The notes under the pieces are model-generated. The model worked only from the letters and a program-made list of their open reading frames with translations. It was not told the origin of the DNA and did no database searches. A program made the translations under genes and the position numbers. Shown piece by piece: positions 50,214-50,980 of a DNA stretch of 50,980 bases (position 1 is its first letter; each line of letters begins with the position of its first letter). The stretch comes from Thermincola carboxydiphila (GTDB lineage: Bacteria > Bacillota > Thermincolia > Thermincolales > UBA2595), in NCBI GenBank assembly GCA_016841725.1, contig JAENYP010000021.1, positions 1 to 50,980 on the forward strand, in the 5' to 3' direction.

Positions 50214-50980
50214 TTATTGTAACTCTTTACGGTTAATTTTAAAGAACTCCAGAAAATTCAATACAAACTTCAGCTCTCCGGGTTCCAAGTCTCTTACGGC
50301 ATTAAGGATTGCCTGGACCTTCGGGTCATTTATGAGTGAAATGACCTCTGGGCTTAAGCTGGATAAATACTGTGAGGCATTGTTGGTGTCAACCAGAAAA
50401 TATGAAGTTTCCACATCCAGGCACTCGGCAATTTTATCGAGAGTCTCCAGGGAAGGCATCGTTATATTGTTTTCAATCTGGCTGACCAGGCTTGGTGAGA
50501 TGCTCGCCATCCCGGCCAGTTGTGCCTGTGACATTTCATGTTTTTCTCTGAGTACCTTTATCTTATCACCAAGGTTTGTCCCATTGGAACTCCTGTCAAC
50601 AAAATAACGAATCGTCACATTAAGGGCTGCTGAGAGCTTCTCAAGGTGGGCCAGGGTTGGTTTGATGGTATTGTTTTCAATGCTGCTGATATCCTCGACC
50701 GGAACCTCGCTGAGCTCTGACAGGTCGTCAACACTTAAGCCGCGGCCCTTACGGATGTTTTTGAGTTTTTCTCCGGTAACGGTGTTTTCCCGTGAGTCAG
50801 TCATCAGGTAAGAAAGAGATATATTAAGATGGGAACTGATTTTTTTCAACATAATAAGAGACGGTTTTTTGATATCTCTCTCAACTGCGCTTAAAAAGGA
50901 TGGGGAAACATCGAGCTTCTTAGCCAGTTGAGTAAGTGTCATCCCACGTTCGGTTCGGAAATCTCTTATTTTAGTACCTA
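50214..50980 (-). CDS. Triple-HTH XRE-family regulator, 5' end cut by the window
   Basis: The frame is open from the stop at 50214 to the window edge, so the true N-terminus lies outside. A Met at 50942 is internal, because the residues before it (GTKIRDFRTERG) are the normal beginning of an XRE helix-turn-helix. Three such domains occur in tandem: domain 1 to about SYLMTD, domain 2 from EKLKNIRKGRGL, domain 3 from DKIKVLREKHEM. All share the QLA-like turn, VSPSFLSAVE-type recognition helix and the IENN or VERD motif. There is no cupin or ligand domain, and the tail is a short helix. It lies just upstream of the corrinoid gene and probably regulates it. Confidence 0.88.
   Translation of the reverse strand, partial: GTKIRDFRTERGMTLTQLAKKLDVSPSFLSAVERDIKKPSLIMLKKISSHLNISLSYLMTDSRENTVTGEKLKNIRKGRGLSVDDLSELSEVPVEDISSIENNTIKPTLAHLEKLSAALNVTIRYFVDRSSNGTNLGDKIKVLREKHEMSQAQLAGMASISPSLVSQIENNITMPSLETLDKIAECLDVETSYFLVDTNNASQYLSSLSPEVISLINDPKVQAILNAVRDLEPGELKFVLNFLEFFKINRKELQ

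Overview
The window looks like the chromosome of an anaerobic, endospore-forming member of the Firmicutes (Clostridia, of the Peptococcaceae/Thermincola type). The signs are a gamma-type small acid-soluble spore protein, a CotF-family spore coat protein, a LysM-repeat protein, strong AGGAGG ribosome sites, a sigma-H-like factor, pyruvate formate-lyase with its activase, FeoAB iron uptake, a corrinoid methyl-carrier protein and several multihaem c-type cytochromes with a system II (ResB/ResC) maturation pair. The genus is an inference from this gene set. No IS element, CRISPR array, rRNA or tRNA was recognised.

Layout. 1-1000: two minus-strand genes, one of them an unflagged 53-residue spore protein. 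1.1-3.6 kb: feoA-feoB. 3.6-8.7 kb: a TetR regulator and an RND efflux pair that share a matching operator. 8.7-12.1 kb: small membrane proteins, a six-LysM protein and RmuC. 12.2-16.9 kb: a complete livJHMGF branched-chain amino-acid transporter, then a tiny 24-residue membrane protein. 17.1-20.1 kb: pflB-pflA. 20.2-22.5 kb: a spore coat gene, then a decaying patch with an AbrB-type antitoxin, a frameshifted RelE-like toxin and the remains of a PEP-synthase-like gene.

23.4-42.2 kb is the centrepiece: about 19 kb of co-oriented, closely spaced genes. In order they are a TPR membrane protein, NHL propeller, 6-haem cytochrome, NHL propeller, 6-haem cytochrome with fibronectin III domains, a 3060-residue cytochrome with 45 haem-binding motifs (42 CXXCH and 3 CXXXCH), ResB, ResC and a third NHL propeller. 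It reads as a self-contained extracytoplasmic electron-transfer apparatus with its own haem-attachment machinery. The alternation of propellers and cytochromes, the fibronectin scaffold and the CXXXCH sites are the features most likely to be new.

42.3-49.0 kb: a BchE-like radical SAM enzyme, a sigma-H-like factor behind a long structured leader, a small acyltransferase-like membrane protein, a THUMP RNA methyltransferase, a Cys-cluster protein and a CoA-disulfide-reductase-like flavoprotein behind a CsoR/CstR-like operator. 49.0-51.0 kb: minus-strand genes for a small conserved protein, a corrinoid protein and a regulator with three tandem HTH domains that runs off the window edge.

Starts were chosen by ribosome-site spacing and often differ from the longest open frame. 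All functions are read from motifs by eye; no database search was run.
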